Origin: Micavibrio_C sp965231165
GTDB lineage: Bacteria; Pseudomonadota; Alphaproteobacteria; Micavibrionales; Micavibrionaceae
Assembly (NCBI GenBank): GCA_965231165.1
Contig: OZ246421.1
Location: 868,001-932,000 of the forward strand
Reading direction: 5' to 3'
Length of the DNA stretch: 64,000 bases
Each line of letters starts with the position of its first letter. Positions within the stretch are counted from its first letter, which is position 1. Position numbers and translations under genes: made by a program. The notes below the pieces were generated by a model. That model saw nothing but the letters and a program-made list of their open reading frames with translations, was not told where the DNA came from and ran no database searches. Shown here one piece after another: positions 23,527 to 32,665 of the stretch.

Positions 23527-25668
23527 ATGTTTAAAGTCTATCGCCAAGAATTCGATTTCGCTGGCAAAAAAGTCACGCTCGAAACCGGCAAAATCGCCCG
23601 TCAGGCTGATGGCGCTGTTCTGGCCACCATGGGCGGCACGAGTGTTCTGTGCGCTGTTGTTGGCTCCCGCACCATTAAAGACGGACAGGATTTCTTTCCG
23701 CTGTCCGTTCACTATCAGGAAAAAGCTTACGCGGCAGGGAAAATTCCCGGCGGTTTCTTCAAACGCGAAGCCCGTCCGAGCGAATTTGAAACACTGACAT
23801 CGCGCCTGATCGACCGTCCGATCCGTCCGCTGTTCCCGGAAACATTCCTGAACGAAGTACAGATCGTGGCGACCGTTGTTTCGCACGACCTTGAAAACCC
23901 GGCCGATATTATTGCGATGATCGGCTGCTCTGCCGCTCTGACCATCTCCGGCATTCCGTTTATGGGCCCGATCGCGGGCGCGCGCGTTGCCTATATAGAC
24001 GGCCAGTACGTCATCAACCCGACCATTCAGGAATCCGAAGGTTCGATCCTCGATCTGGTTGTTGCGGGTACGAAAGAAGGCGTTCTGATGGTTGAATCGG
24101 AAGCACAGGAACTGACTGAAGAAGTCATGCTGGGCGCTGTTATGGCTGGCTGGAACGCATTCCAGGCCGCTATCGACGGCATTATCGGCCTTGCTGAAAT
24201 GTGCGCGAAAGACCCGTGGCCGGTTCCGGTAGTTCCGGCACCTATCGCCGAAATGACCAAAGCGCTGAAAGCCAAGTACGAAAAAGAACTGGGCGATGCT
24301 TACCTTGAGAAAATCAAACTGACCCGCCAAGAAAAAGTCGGCGCGGTCCGTGAGAAAGCCGTTGCTGAATTCACGTCGGAAACCGTATCCAAGGAAGCAG
24401 TCGGCAACGCCTTCTTCCAACTGGAATCCGCTGTGGTGCGTGGCCGTATCCTGAAGGAAGGCGCCCGTATCGATGGCCGCGACACGAAAACCGTTCGTCC
24501 GATTATTTCGGAAGTCGGTATTTTGCCACGTACACACGGTTCTGCCCTGTTCACACGCGGTGAAACGCAGGCGCTGGTTGTGGCCACGCTCGGCACCGGT
24601 CAGGACGAACAGATCATGGACACGCTGGTGGGCGAATACAAACAACGCTTCATGCTGCACTATAACTTCCCGTCTTACTCCGTCGGTGAAGTAGGCCGCA
24701 TGTCGCCCCCGGGACGCCGCGAAATCGGTCACGGTAAACTGGCATGGCGGGCGATTAACCCGCTGCTGCCGAAACCGTCAGACTTCCCGTACACGATCCG
24801 CGCTGTATCCGAGATTACCGAATCCAACGGCTCGTCATCCATGGCGACTGTTTGCGGTACATCCCTCGCATTGATGGATGCCGGTGTTCCCCTTGCCCGT
24901 CCTGTCGCCGGTATCGCGATGGGCCTGATCAAGGAAGACAAAAACTTTGCCGTTATCTCCGACATTCTGGGTGATGAAGATCATCTCGGCGATATGGATT
25001 TCAAAGTTGCCGGTACGGAAAAAGGCATTACAGCCCTGCAGATGGACATCAAGATCACTTCCATTACCGAAGAGATCATGACCATCGCCGTGAAACAGGC
25101 TAAAGAAGGCCGTCTGCACATCCTCGCTGAAATGGCGAAAGCCATGACCCAGGCGCGTACGGAACTGAGCGAGTTCGCACCGCAGATCGCCACGCTGACC
25201 ATTCCGAAAGACAAAATCCGTGACGTTATTGGCACGGGCGGCAAGGTCATTCGTGAGATCATCGAGAAAACAGGCACGAAAATCGACATTGAGGACGACG
25301 GCACCGTTAAAGTGGCCGCGACCGACCTCAAGTCGATCGACGAAGCCATCAAGATCATCCGCGGCCTGACAGAGGAGCCGGAAGTGGGTCTGGTTTACGA
25401 CGGTAAAGTCGTGAAGACCACAGACTTCGGCGCGTTCGTCAACTTCATGCCGGGCAAGGACGGTCTGGTTCATATCTCTGAACTGGCCGACCAGCGCGTT
25501 GCCAAGACAACGGATGTCGTGAAAGAAGGCGACAACGTGAAAGTGCTGATCGTCGGCTTCGATGATCGCGGCAAGATCAAGCTGTCGATGAAACGCGTCA
25601 ATCAGGAAACCGGCGAAGTTTCTCCCGCCAAGGAGAAAGAACGCCGCGACGACCGTGAATCAGCGTAA
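23527..25668 (+). CDS. pnp: Polyribonucleotide nucleotidyltransferase
   Basis: Phosphorolytic 3'-5' exoribonuclease of the RNA degradosome. 713 residues with the full domain set: first RNase PH core (about 12-145), helical domain (about 145-235), second RNase PH core (about 315-550, including GSALFTRGETQALV and SPPGRREIGHGKLAWRA), KH domain (IPKDKIRDVIGTGGKVIREI), and S1 domain (GKVVKTTDFGAFVNFMPGKD). A good ribosome binding site precedes the ATG. It is followed by a terminator-like hairpin at 25687-25727. Confidence 0.98.
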   Translation: MFKVYRQEFDFAGKKVTLETGKIARQADGAVLATMGGTSVLCAVVGSRTIKDGQDFFPLSVHYQEKAYAAGKIPGGFFKREARPSEFETLTSRLIDRPIRPLFPETFLNEVQIVATVVSHDLENPADIIAMIGCSAALTISGIPFMGPIAGARVAYIDGQYVINPTIQESEGSILDLVVAGTKEGVLMVESEAQELTEEVMLGAVMAGWNAFQAAIDGIIGLAEMCAKDPWPVPVVPAPIAEMTKALKAKYEKELGDAYLEKIKLTRQEKVGAVREKAVAEFTSETVSKEAVGNAFFQLESAVVRGRILKEGARIDGRDTKTVRPIISEVGILPRTHGSALFTRGETQALVVATLGTGQDEQIMDTLVGEYKQRFMLHYNFPSYSVGEVGRMSPPGRREIGHGKLAWRAINPLLPKPSDFPYTIRAVSEITESNGSSSMATVCGTSLALMDAGVPLARPVAGIAMGLIKEDKNFAVISDILGDEDHLGDMDFKVAGTEKGITALQMDIKITSITEEIMTIAVKQAKEGRLHILAEMAKAMTQARTELSEFAPQIATLTIPKDKIRDVIGTGGKVIREIIEKTGTKIDIEDDGTVKVAATDLKSIDEAIKIIRGLTEEPEVGLVYDGKVVKTTDFGAFVNFMPGKDGLVHISELADQRVAKTTDVVKEGDNVKVLIVGFDDRGKIKLSMKRVNQETGEVSPAKEKERRDDRESA

Positions 25669-25686
25669 TCAATAAGCAAAATCAGA

Positions 25687-25727
25687 AACCCGGAGATGAG
25701 CCATAAACTCTTCTTCGGGTTTTTTAT
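25687..25727 (+). terminator. Terminator after pnp
   Basis: AACCCGGAGATGAG, loop CCATAAA, CTCTTCTTCGGGTT followed by TTTTT. The stem is imperfect in the middle but ends in a good T-run. The next gene starts about 10 bases later. Confidence 0.7.
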
Positions 25728-25736
25728 GAGAATAAT

Positions 25737-26483
25737 ATGACACTCAAACTTCCTAAAATTATCGGTCATCGCGGTGCATGCGGTTATGCGCCGGAGAATA
25801 CGCTGGAATCGATCAAGACCGCCGCCGACATGGGCGCGACCTGGGTCGAGCTGGACGTCAAGCTGACCAAAGATGAGGTTGCGATCATCTTCCACGATGA
25901 TGATCTGGATCGCACCACCAACGGTTCCGGCCTTGTCATGGACACGCTGTATGAAGATATTAAACAGCTGGAAGCTGGAAGCTGGTTCGGCGATAGTTTT
26001 GCCGGGATCAAAATCCCGACGCTGGAAGAAACGCTGGAATTGCTGATCGATCTCGATCTGGGCCTGAACCTTGAGATCAAGCCCTGCGCCGGACGTGAAA
26101 TTCAAACGACTGAAGCCGCACTCGATATCCTGTCCCGTTACTGGGATGAACCGGACAAGCTGCTGATTTCGAGCTTCTCCCATGTCAGCCTGGAAACAGC
26201 GATGGAAATGGCCCCGGAATGGAATCGTGGCCTGCTGCTCGATGATGAATGGCCGCCCAACTGGCAGGAACTGGCTGAATATCTGGAAGCCGCCACCATC
26301 AATATCAACGGTAATAAAGTCACACGCGAGCAAGTCGAAGAAATCCTCGACCTTGGCAAACCTGTACTGGCCTATACGATCAATGACCCTGCCCGTTTCC
26401 GCATTTTGCAGTCGTGGGGAGTCGATGGTGTATTTACCGACGTGCCCGATATTATCAAAGACGCCATCCTCACCGTTCACTAA
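25737..26483 (+). CDS. Glycerophosphodiester phosphodiesterase
   Basis: Hydrolyses glycerophosphodiesters to glycerol-3-phosphate and an alcohol. 248 residues, the cytosolic UgpQ size, with no signal peptide. Catalytic motifs are IIGHRGACGYAPENTLES (His-Arg and Glu), WVELDVKLTKD (metal ligands Glu and Asp) and IFHDDDLDRTTNGSG (second catalytic His). NLEIKP is the third metal-ligand motif. mscL follows after 16 bases, so the two probably form an operon. Confidence 0.93.
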   Translation: MTLKLPKIIGHRGACGYAPENTLESIKTAADMGATWVELDVKLTKDEVAIIFHDDDLDRTTNGSGLVMDTLYEDIKQLEAGSWFGDSFAGIKIPTLEETLELLIDLDLGLNLEIKPCAGREIQTTEAALDILSRYWDEPDKLLISSFSHVSLETAMEMAPEWNRGLLLDDEWPPNWQELAEYLEAATININGNKVTREQVEEILDLGKPVLAYTINDPARFRILQSWGVDGVFTDVPDIIKDAILTVH

Positions 26484-26499
26484 CCCACAGGAAAAAGAC

Positions 26500-26898
26500 A
26501 TGAAAATCATTCAGGAATTCCGCGAATTCGCCATGCGTGGCAATGTTATCGATCTTGCCGTCGGTATAGTTATCGGCACGGCCTTCGGCGGCATTACCAA
26601 TTCTCTTGTAAAAGACATCATCATGCCGCCGATTGGCGTACTCCTCGGCAAGGTGGACTTCAGCAAGCTGACATGGACGATGATTGAGGCCTCCGAAGGC
26701 ATAGAGGCCGTCACCCTGAATTACGGCCTGTTCATCCAAACTCTGGTCAATTTTGTGATCGTGGCCTGGGCCATGTTTATGATTATCAAGGTCATGAACA
26801 CGCTGAAGCGCAAACAGGATACAGGTGCAGCCGATGCGCCCCCACCACCGCGTCAGGAAGTCCTGCTTGAGGAAATTCGTGACCTGCTGAAGAAATAA
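26500..26898 (+). CDS. mscL: Large-conductance mechanosensitive channel
   Basis: 132 residues from ATG 26500, behind CACAGGAAAAAG; a longer in-frame reading overlaps the previous gene and is not real. Begins MKIIQEFREFAMRGNVIDLAVGI, the amphipathic helix and start of TM1 with the pore-lining Gly/Ala pattern. TM2 is near LFIQTLVNFVIVAWAMFMII. A short C-terminal helix, LLEEIRDLLKK, forms the pentamer bundle. Releases solutes on hypo-osmotic shock. Confidence 0.97.
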   Translation: MKIIQEFREFAMRGNVIDLAVGIVIGTAFGGITNSLVKDIIMPPIGVLLGKVDFSKLTWTMIEASEGIEAVTLNYGLFIQTLVNFVIVAWAMFMIIKVMNTLKRKQDTGAADAPPPPRQEVLLEEIRDLLKK

Positions 26899-26916
26899 AA
26901 TCGCCTTATCAAGATT

Positions 26917-26950
26917 ACAGGCCGTGCGCATTATTGCCACGGCCTGTTTT
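26917..26950 (+). terminator. Terminator after mscL
   Basis: ACAGGCCGTG, loop CGCATTATTGC, CACGGCCTGT then TTTTTT: a perfect 10-base stem with a T-run. Confidence 0.93.
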
Positions 26951-26974
26951 TTTGCCTAGAATCGCGTTGTGACT

Positions 26975-28057
26975 ATGAAATCATTTTTTGCGCGTTTTCT
27001 CGGCATCGGGAAAGCTGAATGCGCCTTCCTGTTGCTGGTTGCCATTTACATGGCGGTTTCCGCGACGGTTGCCTATAGCCATGGATTGGGTGCGCGATAC
27101 CACCCCCTCATGTATATGAGCAAAAGTATAGACATGAGTATTTTTCTGGGCATCGTCTATTTTGTGTACTGCGGTCTGCGCGCCCTTTTTCTGCTGTTTA
27201 CAGTACGCCCCAAAAAACCCGCCCGTTTTCTGTGGGAGGACCTGCGGCAAGGCCCGCTGAATACCGAACGGCTTGTCCGCGCCGTTCCCATTTTTATAGG
27301 CTTCACGTTTTACTTCTCCGCTTTCACCTGCATGAAGCAGTTGATACCAGGTCTAAATCCCTTTTCATGGGACCATGAGTTCGCGGCGCTGGATAACCTG
27401 CTGCATCTCGGTGTCGATCCGTGGAAATTTTTGCATCCGTTCTTTGGCTGGCCGCCCATCACTTACGCGCTGAACATCAATTATAATGTCTGGCTGGTAG
27501 CCGTATTCACTATGCTCTATTGGCAGCTATTCAGCCTCGCTAACAGAAAAGCCCGCTTCCAGTTCTTTTTTGCCTTTGTTTTGTGCTGGTCGATTAACGG
27601 CAACCTGCTGGCATCCATTTTTTCTTCAGCGGGACCGTGCTTCTTTGAACGGCTGACAGGCTCTGATTATTATGCACCGCTTATGGCACATCTAAATCAT
27701 GCCAACGAGAGTTATAAGATTTTTGCTGTGAGCACACAGGACATGATCTGGAACGCCGCCAGTAAGAACGTGTCCATGATCGGGGGCGGCATTTCAGCGA
27801 TGCCCAGCATCCATGTATCAACGGCCATGATGTTCTGGCTGATGGCCCGCGAACTTAAGAACAAATATCACAAGGGATTTTTTGTATTCTTCGTTTTCAT
27901 CGTGCTGGGCGCGATATATCTCGCGTGGCATTACGCTGTTGATGGCTATCTGGCCATTATCACCACCTATGCCCTGTGGCAGATCAGCGGCTGGATGGCG
28001 GAAAAAGTCGTCGTCGCGGCAGCGCCGCCACAAGTACAACCAATCACGGAAAAATAA
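26975..28057 (+). CDS. PAP2-superfamily membrane protein
   Basis: 360 residues from ATG 26975 (GTG 26969 is in frame). About six hydrophobic helices. The C-terminal part carries the PAP2 phosphatase signatures: AMPSIHVSTAMMFWL (C2, P-S-x-H) and LAWHYAVDGYLA (C3, H-x3-D). The C1 motif KxxxxxxRP is not clear, so this fits the PAP2_C / inositolphosphotransferase-like branch that transfers or removes lipid phosphate groups at the membrane. The substrate is unknown. It follows the mscL terminator and probably has its own promoter. Confidence 0.8.
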   Translation: MKSFFARFLGIGKAECAFLLLVAIYMAVSATVAYSHGLGARYHPLMYMSKSIDMSIFLGIVYFVYCGLRALFLLFTVRPKKPARFLWEDLRQGPLNTERLVRAVPIFIGFTFYFSAFTCMKQLIPGLNPFSWDHEFAALDNLLHLGVDPWKFLHPFFGWPPITYALNINYNVWLVAVFTMLYWQLFSLANRKARFQFFFAFVLCWSINGNLLASIFSSAGPCFFERLTGSDYYAPLMAHLNHANESYKIFAVSTQDMIWNAASKNVSMIGGGISAMPSIHVSTAMMFWLMARELKNKYHKGFFVFFVFIVLGAIYLAWHYAVDGYLAIITTYALWQISGWMAEKVVVAAAPPQVQPITEK

Positions 28058-28900
28058 CTATTCTTTCCCGTTACCACCCATGGCGGTCAGAACCTCGTTC
28101 AGGTTCTGCGGCATGCCGAGGGCGTTGAAGCCGCAATCGACGTAATGGGTTTCGCCGGTGACAGCGCCGCCGAGATGTGACAGCAGGTAAATCGCGGTGC
28201 CGCCCAGCTCTTCCAGTTCGACAGCCCGGCGCAACGGCGCGGTCAGCACATTATATTTGTAGGTCACGCGCGCACTGCCGATAGCAGAACCGGCAATCGT
28301 GCGCATCGGGCCAGCGGAAACGGCGTTCACGCGTACGCCCTGCGGGCCGAGATCAGCAGCGAGATAGCGCGTCGAAGCCTCAAGCGCCGCCTTGGCCACA
28401 CCCATGACGTTATAATTCGGCATGACTTTCTCAGCGCCGTAATAGCTGAGCGTGATCGCGGCGCCGCCATCCTTCATCAGTGTCGCCGCACGGCGCATCA
28501 CCGAGGTAAAGGAGTAGCAGGAGATATGCATGGTATTCAGGAAGTTTTCGAGCGTCGTATCGACATAGCGCCCTTTCAGCTCTTCCTTGTTGGAATAAGC
28601 CACGGCATGAACCAGAAAATCCAGATGGCCCCATTTGGTTTCAATTGCTTTGAATACGGAGTCGAGCTGCGGTTCGTTGACTACATCGCAATCGAGGATG
28701 AAATCGGAACCGGCTTCCCTTGCCAGCGGTTCAACGCGCTTTTTCAGGGAATCGCCCTGATAAGTGAAACATAGTTCAGCGCCCTGCTCGCGCAGCGCCT
28801 TGGCGATACCCCAGGCAATGGAGTGGTCGTTTGCCACGCCCATGATCAGGCCGCGCTTACCGGCCATCAGGCCGTTCTTATTCACTTGGATTTCTGACAC
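28058..28900 (-). CDS. fabI: Enoyl-[acyl-carrier-protein] reductase (NADH)
   Basis: Last reduction step of fatty-acid elongation. 280 residues, SDR fold with the FabI-specific start GLIMGVANDHSIAWGIAKAL rather than the usual TGxxxGxG. The catalytic pair is Tyr and Lys in YYGAEKVMPNYNVMGVAKAA (YxxxxxxK spacing), with VNAVSAGPMRTIAGSAI downstream. It is the third gene of the minus-strand run fabA-fabB-fabI, starting 6 bases after the fabB stop. Confidence 0.96.
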   Translation of the reverse strand: MSEIQVNKNGLMAGKRGLIMGVANDHSIAWGIAKALREQGAELCFTYQGDSLKKRVEPLAREAGSDFILDCDVVNEPQLDSVFKAIETKWGHLDFLVHAVAYSNKEELKGRYVDTTLENFLNTMHISCYSFTSVMRRAATLMKDGGAAITLSYYGAEKVMPNYNVMGVAKAALEASTRYLAADLGPQGVRVNAVSAGPMRTIAGSAIGSARVTYKYNVLTAPLRRAVELEELGGTAIYLLSHLGGAVTGETHYVDCGFNALGMPQNLNEVLTAMGGNGKE

Positions 28901-28906
28901 GTTGGC

Positions 28907-30148
28907 TTACCCCTGATAACGCGCGAAGGCGAGTGTGCAGTTGGTACCGCCAAAGCCAAAGCTGTTTGAAAGAATTGTCTGGTGCTGAACATCGTCTATG
29001 CGCTGACGGGCAATCGGCATATCGGCAAAGTCCGGATCGATGGTTTCAATATTGATGCTCGGCGCCACGAAATTGTTCTGCAGCATCAGCAGGCAATAAA
29101 TGGCTTCCTGCACCCCGGCACCGCCGAGGCAGTGCCCGGTCATGGATTTTGTCGAGCTGATATGTGGAATATCTTTACCCGCGAACACTTCACGGATCGC
29201 ACCAATTTCCTTGGTGTCGCCCACAGGCGTCGAGGTGCCATGAGTATTGATGTATGTCACGGGCGTTGTCACTGTGGAGAGAGCCTGTTGCATGCAGCGG
29301 ACAGCGCCCTCGCCGTTCGGCGCGACCATATCTTCGCCGTCTGACGTCGCGCCATAGCCCACCAGTTCGGCATAAATTTTTGCGCCACGTGCCTTGGCAT
29401 GTTCCAGTTCCTCAAGAACCAGAATGCCGCCGCCGCCCGCAATTACGAAACCATCGCGGTTGGCGTCATAGGCACGGGAAGCCTTGTCCGGGGTGTCGTT
29501 ATATTTAGAAGACATCGCGCCCATAGCATCGAACAGGCAGGAAAGCGACCAGTCGAGGTCTTCGCCACCGCCCGCGAACATAATGTCCTGCTTGCCCCAG
29601 GCAATCATTTCGGCGGCGTTGCCGATGCAATGCGCTGACGTCGAGCATGCGGAAGAAATCGAATAATTCACGCCCTTGATCTTGAAATTGGTGCAGAGCG
29701 TAGCCGATGTCGTCGAGGACATGCATTTCGGCACGGCGAAAGGACCAATCTTTTTCGGGCTGCCGGTTGTTTCGACCGTCTTGGCGGCCTCAACCTGATA
29801 ATGTGTTGAAGGCCCGCCGGAACCGACGATAGCGCCCGTACGCGGATTGCTGATCTGTTCAGGTGTCAGACCGGCATCGGCCACAGCCTGCTCCATCGAT
29901 AAATGCGTATAGGCCGCCGCTTCGCCCATAAAGCGGAACAAACGGCGGTCGATCGCTTCCTGCAGATTGATATTCGGCTTGCCGTACACCTGCGAACGGA
30001 AACCCAGCTTTGTATATTCTTCCGAAGCTGTAATGCCCGACTTTCCGGCTTTCAGAGAATGCGTAACTTCAGCAGCATTGTTGCCAATGCAGGAAACAAT
30101 ACCCAAACCTGTGACAACGACTCTGCGGTTTCCGATTTTATCTGCCAT
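28907..30148 (-). CDS. fabB: 3-oxoacyl-[acyl-carrier-protein] synthase I
   Basis: Condensing enzyme needed for unsaturated fatty-acid elongation. 413 residues. The Cys-His-His triad is in SISSACSTSAHCIG (about Cys168), YINTHGTSTPVGD and KSMTGHCLGGAG. The acetylated start MADKIGNRRVVVTGLGIVS and the end NSFGFGGTNCTLAF are typical. Next to fabA, as in other organisms using the FabA/FabB route to unsaturated fatty acids. Confidence 0.96.
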   Translation of the reverse strand: MADKIGNRRVVVTGLGIVSCIGNNAAEVTHSLKAGKSGITASEEYTKLGFRSQVYGKPNINLQEAIDRRLFRFMGEAAAYTHLSMEQAVADAGLTPEQISNPRTGAIVGSGGPSTHYQVEAAKTVETTGSPKKIGPFAVPKCMSSTTSATLCTNFKIKGVNYSISSACSTSAHCIGNAAEMIAWGKQDIMFAGGGEDLDWSLSCLFDAMGAMSSKYNDTPDKASRAYDANRDGFVIAGGGGILVLEELEHAKARGAKIYAELVGYGATSDGEDMVAPNGEGAVRCMQQALSTVTTPVTYINTHGTSTPVGDTKEIGAIREVFAGKDIPHISSTKSMTGHCLGGAGVQEAIYCLLMLQNNFVAPSINIETIDPDFADMPIARQRIDDVQHQTILSNSFGFGGTNCTLAFARYQG

Positions 30149-30167
30149 GTATTTACTCCACCTTCTT

Positions 30168-30235
30168 TGTCATCCCGGTGAAAGCCGGGATCTCGTGAAT
30201 TCGGGAAGAAGATTCCGGCTTCCGCCGGAATGACA
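30168..30235. repeat. Palindromic repeat, family B
   Basis: TGTCATCCCGGTGAAAGCCGGGATCT ... AGATTCCGGCTTCCGCCGGAATGACA. The outer ends TGTCAT and ATGACA pair, and each half also holds its own small hairpin. It sits between fabA and fabB. Relatives lie at 39509-39577, 41508-41575 and 58393-58468. Confidence 0.85.
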
Positions 30236-30250
30236 ATTGAGAAAATTGAT

Positions 30251-30799
30251 TTAAAGTGAACGCGGGTTATCGAACAGGCCGACTTTCAGGTCGGTTGCTT
30301 CATAGATAACCTTGCCATCGGCAATCACCTGACCGTCAGCCACGCCGAGAACCAGTTTGCGGTTGATGACACGCTTGATATCAATCTTGTACTCAACCAG
30401 CTTCGTTTCCGGCAGAACCTGCCCGGTGAATTTAAGTTCGCCCAAACCGAGCGCACGGCCAGAGCCCGGCGCGCCCGTCCAGCCGAGATAGAAGCCCAGC
30501 AATTGCCAGAGCGAATCCAGACCGAGACAGCCCGGCATCACCGGATCGCCCTCGAAGTGGCATTGGAAGAACCAGAGGTCGGGCTTGATATCAAACTCCG
30601 CTTTCAGGAAACCTTTGTCCTGAGAACCGCCGGTCGTAGAAATTTCCGTGATGCGATCAAACATCAGCATCGGCGGCAGCGGCAACTTCGCGTTACCGGG
30701 GCCAAACAATTTTCCGTGTCCACAGGCGATCAGATCGTCGTAGGAGTAGCTGGATTTAGGTGTAAAACTCATTGTGTTCTTTTCGGCCAAATTCGACAT
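30251..30799 (-). CDS. fabA: 3-hydroxydecanoyl-ACP dehydratase/isomerase
   Basis: Introduces the cis double bond at the C10 stage in anaerobic-type unsaturated fatty-acid synthesis. 182 residues. Active-site His81 is in FFQCHFEGDPVMPGCLGLDS, with Asp95 in the same motif. Family start SYSYDDLIACGHGKLFGPGN. ATG 30772 (MSFTPKSS) is an alternative start. First gene of the fabA-fabB-fabI run. Confidence 0.96.
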   Translation of the reverse strand: MSNLAEKNTMSFTPKSSYSYDDLIACGHGKLFGPGNAKLPLPPMLMFDRITEISTTGGSQDKGFLKAEFDIKPDLWFFQCHFEGDPVMPGCLGLDSLWQLLGFYLGWTGAPGSGRALGLGELKFTGQVLPETKLVEYKIDIKRVINRKLVLGVADGQVIADGKVIYEATDLKVGLFDNPRSL

Positions 30800-30905
30800 A
30801 ACGTGAACCTATGTTTGCAGGCTCTTTTATACGAATTTCCGCATAGGGGTGGCAAGAGCGGATTGTCCGTCATCCCCCTTAATAGGTTTTTATATTATGT
30901 AAAAA

Positions 30906-31877
30906 TTAATTGGCAGAAATCATAACTTCCTGAGAGCCAATCGAACGATATGTTTCCGTCATCGCCGCCATCGCCAGTGGTTTGGCAATCACAGGCTCTA
31001 ATTCCGGCGCATCGCCTCCGGCGGCGACGGCCAGCATACGGCCTGCGGCCTTGGCACAGGCCACCGCCTGATCCATCAGATCCATCATGCCGATGATACG
31101 GAAGAACCCACGGGCAGAAGGTTCCAGACTGACAATCAAATCATAAGGCGCATTGGCCGGGCAATCATTGGCGGCCAGACCAAATCGCCAGTCGGAACCG
31201 GCGGGGATGCCCAGACGTACAGCTTCCTGCGTCATCACATAGGAAACCTGATCGAGGCGGTCGTTCCATGTAACTGGATTAAATGACTGTCCGGGCGTAT
31301 GCCCCATCGCGAGGCAGCGTCCGGCAACGGCTGAAAGGCCGCTTACGCTGTCGGCGAGATTCCAGCCTTCGGCACCGATTTTTTCTTCAATCACAATATC
31401 GCACAATTCCTGCGCGGCGATTTCATAGGCCATGCAGCGGTTGGTGCATTCGATAAACAAACGGAATGTTTCACTGCGCGGCTGACCGCTGGCTTCCAGT
31501 TGCAGCAGCATGCCTTGAATCACCGTCACCAGCAGATCATGGAAATCATAGGCGCAGTTAAGCCAGTCTTCGAACAGGCGGCGCGCAAGTGTGCGTCCCA
31601 CTTCAGTTTCGGATTCAATCACGTAAGCAGGCGGCAGCGCATTCGCGCCCAACGCACCCACGGACGGTTCGCAATTCAGCAGACGCGCCAGATGCGCATA
31701 GGTTGCTTCCAGACCCTGATCAGGTTCATCAAACAGCAGCAGCGTTTCCACCGTGATACCGGACAGCAACTGAATCAGGCGCATGCCGTCGGTTTGCTCA
31801 CCGTCAAGGGAAGCCTGATTCATAAGGCACTTGTGGATGTGCGCAGCGAATCCGGTCTTATCGATCAGGATGGACAT
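30906..31877 (-). CDS. Hypothetical protein
   Basis: 323 residues from ATG 31877 (an upstream TTG at 31892 is in frame). Family not recognised. No signal peptide or clear membrane helix; mostly helical, Ala/Leu-rich, with acidic patches. Distinct segments are FDEPDQGLEATYAHLARLL, a middle part with SETFRLFIECTNRCMAYEIA, and a C-terminal FFRIIGMMDLMDQAVACAKA. Seven or so cysteines are scattered, so a cytosolic location is likely. It lies upstream of fabA on the same strand with a gap of about 100 bases and may be transcribed separately. Confidence 0.65.
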   Translation of the reverse strand: MSILIDKTGFAAHIHKCLMNQASLDGEQTDGMRLIQLLSGITVETLLLFDEPDQGLEATYAHLARLLNCEPSVGALGANALPPAYVIESETEVGRTLARRLFEDWLNCAYDFHDLLVTVIQGMLLQLEASGQPRSETFRLFIECTNRCMAYEIAAQELCDIVIEEKIGAEGWNLADSVSGLSAVAGRCLAMGHTPGQSFNPVTWNDRLDQVSYVMTQEAVRLGIPAGSDWRFGLAANDCPANAPYDLIVSLEPSARGFFRIIGMMDLMDQAVACAKAAGRMLAVAAGGDAPELEPVIAKPLAMAAMTETYRSIGSQEVMISAN

Positions 31878-32010
31878 GCCTGAATCTTTCAAAAATGAGA
31901 ATGTGGAAGGGATTATTATTGTTCTTGTGGGGAAGGCTTTTTGGATAAGTCTGTGGAAGGCCTGTGAGTATCCTGTGGACGAATCACTCTAACCAACCAC
32001 AATCACTAGG

Positions 32011-32532
32011 CTAATTGAGTTCTTCTTTCTCGTAAATACCCCAAAGAGAAATTCTTGAAATCCAGCCTTTAAAACCGCCCGCACTCACGCGGCACCAAGC
32101 CGGATCGCACTTTTCGATGTGTGCAATGACTCCCGGCTCCAGTCGCGCCACCATACGGGCGTCTTCCGCCGGTCGTTCACGTACAGGGGCAAGCTCCTCA
32201 CCCTTTACCAGAGCGGTGCGCTCACCCGACAGCAGCGTCTGGCTGACCCAGCCGCCCTCGCCTTCGGAGTCGCGGATTTTGCGCCAGACATCGAATTCCT
32301 CAACGATTTCCACCGGCAAATCGGTCCTTTGGTATATCCAGCGGATCGGATAGCGCACGGACGGGCCGGTGCGGACGTAAACCTTGTCCGATTTCAGCGA
32401 CACAAAACGCGGCAAAGGCAGACCCGAGGTCTTGATCGCGGAGCCGTTAATAGCCTCATCGCTATCCTGCGCCGTCGCGGGGACAGCCCAGAAAATCAGG
32501 GACAACAGAAGAAGAAACACTACTAAGCGCAT
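32011..32532 (-). CDS. Secreted SH3-domain protein (COG3807-like)
   Basis: 173 residues with a signal peptide (MRLVVFLLLLSLIFWAVPATAQ). Two bacterial SH3-type repeats follow: about 43-105 (SDKVYVRTGPSVRYPIRWIY, then WRKIRDSEGEGGWVSQTLL) and about 110-170 (ALVKGEELAPVRERPAEDAR, then WCRVSAGGFKGWISRISLWG). This two-repeat architecture matches alphaproteobacterial periplasmic SH3-like proteins of unknown exact role, thought to bind peptidoglycan or peptides. Stands alone on the minus strand. Confidence 0.82.
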   Translation of the reverse strand: MRLVVFLLLLSLIFWAVPATAQDSDEAINGSAIKTSGLPLPRFVSLKSDKVYVRTGPSVRYPIRWIYQRTDLPVEIVEEFDVWRKIRDSEGEGGWVSQTLLSGERTALVKGEELAPVRERPAEDARMVARLEPGVIAHIEKCDPAWCRVSAGGFKGWISRISLWGIYEKEELN

Positions 32533-32665
32533 GATAATAATGGAAAAATCCTAAGAACGGGCAGATTTGCCCACAGCGTTATCCCCAGTATAGCGGGATT
32601 TGTTATGAGAAAAAAGAGTCTTGCCGCTTAAGTTATTATGACAATTTTCTTGCATCACGGCCTGG

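Noticed and set aside
23494..24732. 412-codon open frame antisense to pnp
   Set aside because: It lies entirely opposite the conserved pnp reading frame and its translation is rich in Arg, His, Phe and Asn with no family motif: a typical shadow of a GC-biased gene. The same holds for long frames opposite sufS (35747-36733), sufD (36808-37833) and the spermidine-synthase-like gene (43097-44041).
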